NCBI GenBank assembly: GCA_017609945.1
Contig: JAFCCZ010000018.1
Span: forward strand, 1-13,102
DNA: 13,102 nt
Source: Candidatus Iainarchaeum sp.
GTDB taxonomy: Archaea > Iainarchaeota > Iainarchaeia > Iainarchaeales > GCA-2688035
Direction: 5' to 3'
The position numbers were made by a program, and so were the translations under genes. The notes below the pieces were generated by a model, which saw only the letters and a program-made list of their open reading frames with translations, had not been told where the DNA came from and made no database searches. Positions 12,612-13,102 of the stretch are shown here, one piece after another; position 1 is the stretch's first letter; each line of letters begins with the position of its first letter.

Positions 12612-13102
12612 TTACTGTGCCCCCTTGCTTCCAACCCTTATGGCCGGGCCCATTGATTCCTTCACAATAACGCTCTTTACGTTGTGGGCCTTTCCGGGAA
12701 GGCTTGCCTGCACTGTGTTGAAAACGGCAACAGCGTTCTCTGCAAGCTGCTTGTCATCCATTGCCTCGGTTCCAACAACAACCTGCACGACGGGCATAAA
12801 CTTTCCCTTCTTGTTGGTTACCCTTGTAACAGAGCTCATCTGCTTAAGGAACTGCAAAGCAGCTTCAGGGTTTGTCGGAACGAGCTTCGGCATTTTTCCC
12901 CTTGGGGCAAGCTCCTGTCCCAAATATTTTCCAACGGCAATCATGACCGGGCCCTCTGCAATAAGGGCGTCAAATTCAAGCGCAATCTGCGCAAGCTCCT
13001 TTTTCTTAATGCCGGCAATTTCGCTTTCAAGGATTATTCTGTCAACCTTTCCCTCCATCTGGCTTATAAAGTGCTGGTCTTTTGCAAAAAGAAGGGTTTT
13101 TC
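12612..13102 (-). CDS. rpl1: 50S ribosomal protein L1 (uL1), C-terminal part (cut by window edge)
   Basis: L1 binds 23S rRNA at the mobile L1 stalk that helps deacylated tRNA leave the E site. In archaea it can also repress its own operon by binding the mRNA. 162 residues are visible, compared with about 210-220 in full archaeal L1. The frame is open to the window end and reads KTLLFAKDQHFISQ before the internal Met at 13058, so that Met is not the start. Family hallmarks include IGRY-like VGKYLGQELAPRGKMPKLVP, VQVVVGTEAMDD, and the ending KESMGPAIRVGSKGA. It is first in the visible stalk operon and runs directly into L10. L11 would be expected upstream, outside the window. Confidence 0.96.
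   Translation of the reverse strand, partial: KTLLFAKDQHFISQMEGKVDRIILESEIAGIKKKELAQIALEFDALIAEGPVMIAVGKYLGQELAPRGKMPKLVPTNPEAALQFLKQMSSVTRVTNKKGKFMPVVQVVVGTEAMDDKQLAENAVAVFNTVQASLPGKAHNVKSVIVKESMGPAIRVGSKGAQ

Noticed and set aside
12612..13058. A complete 148-residue L1 starting at the internal ATG at 13058
   Set aside because: The frame stays open to the window edge and the upstream residues (FAKDQHFISQ) align with the L1 family, so the gene is cut by the window and not short.

Overview
The window is archaeal chromosome. The evidence is archaeal/eukaryotic-type ribosomal proteins (stalk proteins P0/uL10 and P1/L12 downstream of L1, and eL42/L44e with its zinc ribbon), TATA boxes about 25-30 bases before starts, GGTG-type ribosome binding sites, and a tRNA gene without an encoded CCA. 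The compact gene order, several short or leaderless 5' ends and unusual versions of core proteins would suit a DPANN-type archaeon. That lineage guess is low confidence.

Layout. Positions 1-539 (minus) hold the N-terminal glutaminase part of glmS, cut by the window edge. A 290-base structured intergenic region follows, then a secreted, probably membrane-anchored SCP2-like protein (833-1312, plus). Next on the minus strand come tRNA-Gly(CCC), a winged-helix protein of unknown role, a small very basic protein, ribosomal protein L44e, and a lipoprotein serpin. On the plus strand lie a polytopic membrane protein and an SMC-family ATPase. Converging on the SMC gene is a secreted/membrane S16 (Lon-type) serine protease with a long cytosolic basic tail. 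After a 330-base gene-free stretch with a nested stem-loop, the window ends in the stalk operon L1-L10(P0)-L12(P1), read leftward.

How the genes relate. There are two information-processing blocks (stalk operon; L44e plus the small basic protein), a chromosome-organisation gene (SMC), and a set of extracytoplasmic proteins (SCP2-like protein, serpin, S16 protease, polytopic membrane protein). Nothing in the window looks recently acquired, and no transposon, CRISPR array or integrase is visible.

The main discovery candidate is the SMC protein. Its two head halves are those of a canonical archaeal SMC, but the hinge domain is absent. At the exact middle of the polypeptide (residues 491-494 of 999) there is instead a Rad50-type zinc-hook motif, CPIC. 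Secondary points are a P0 protein without the expected C-terminal factor-binding tail, a serpin predicted to be inhibitory in an archaeon, an SCP2-like fold predicted outside the cell, and two intergenic regions with strong stem-loop potential.
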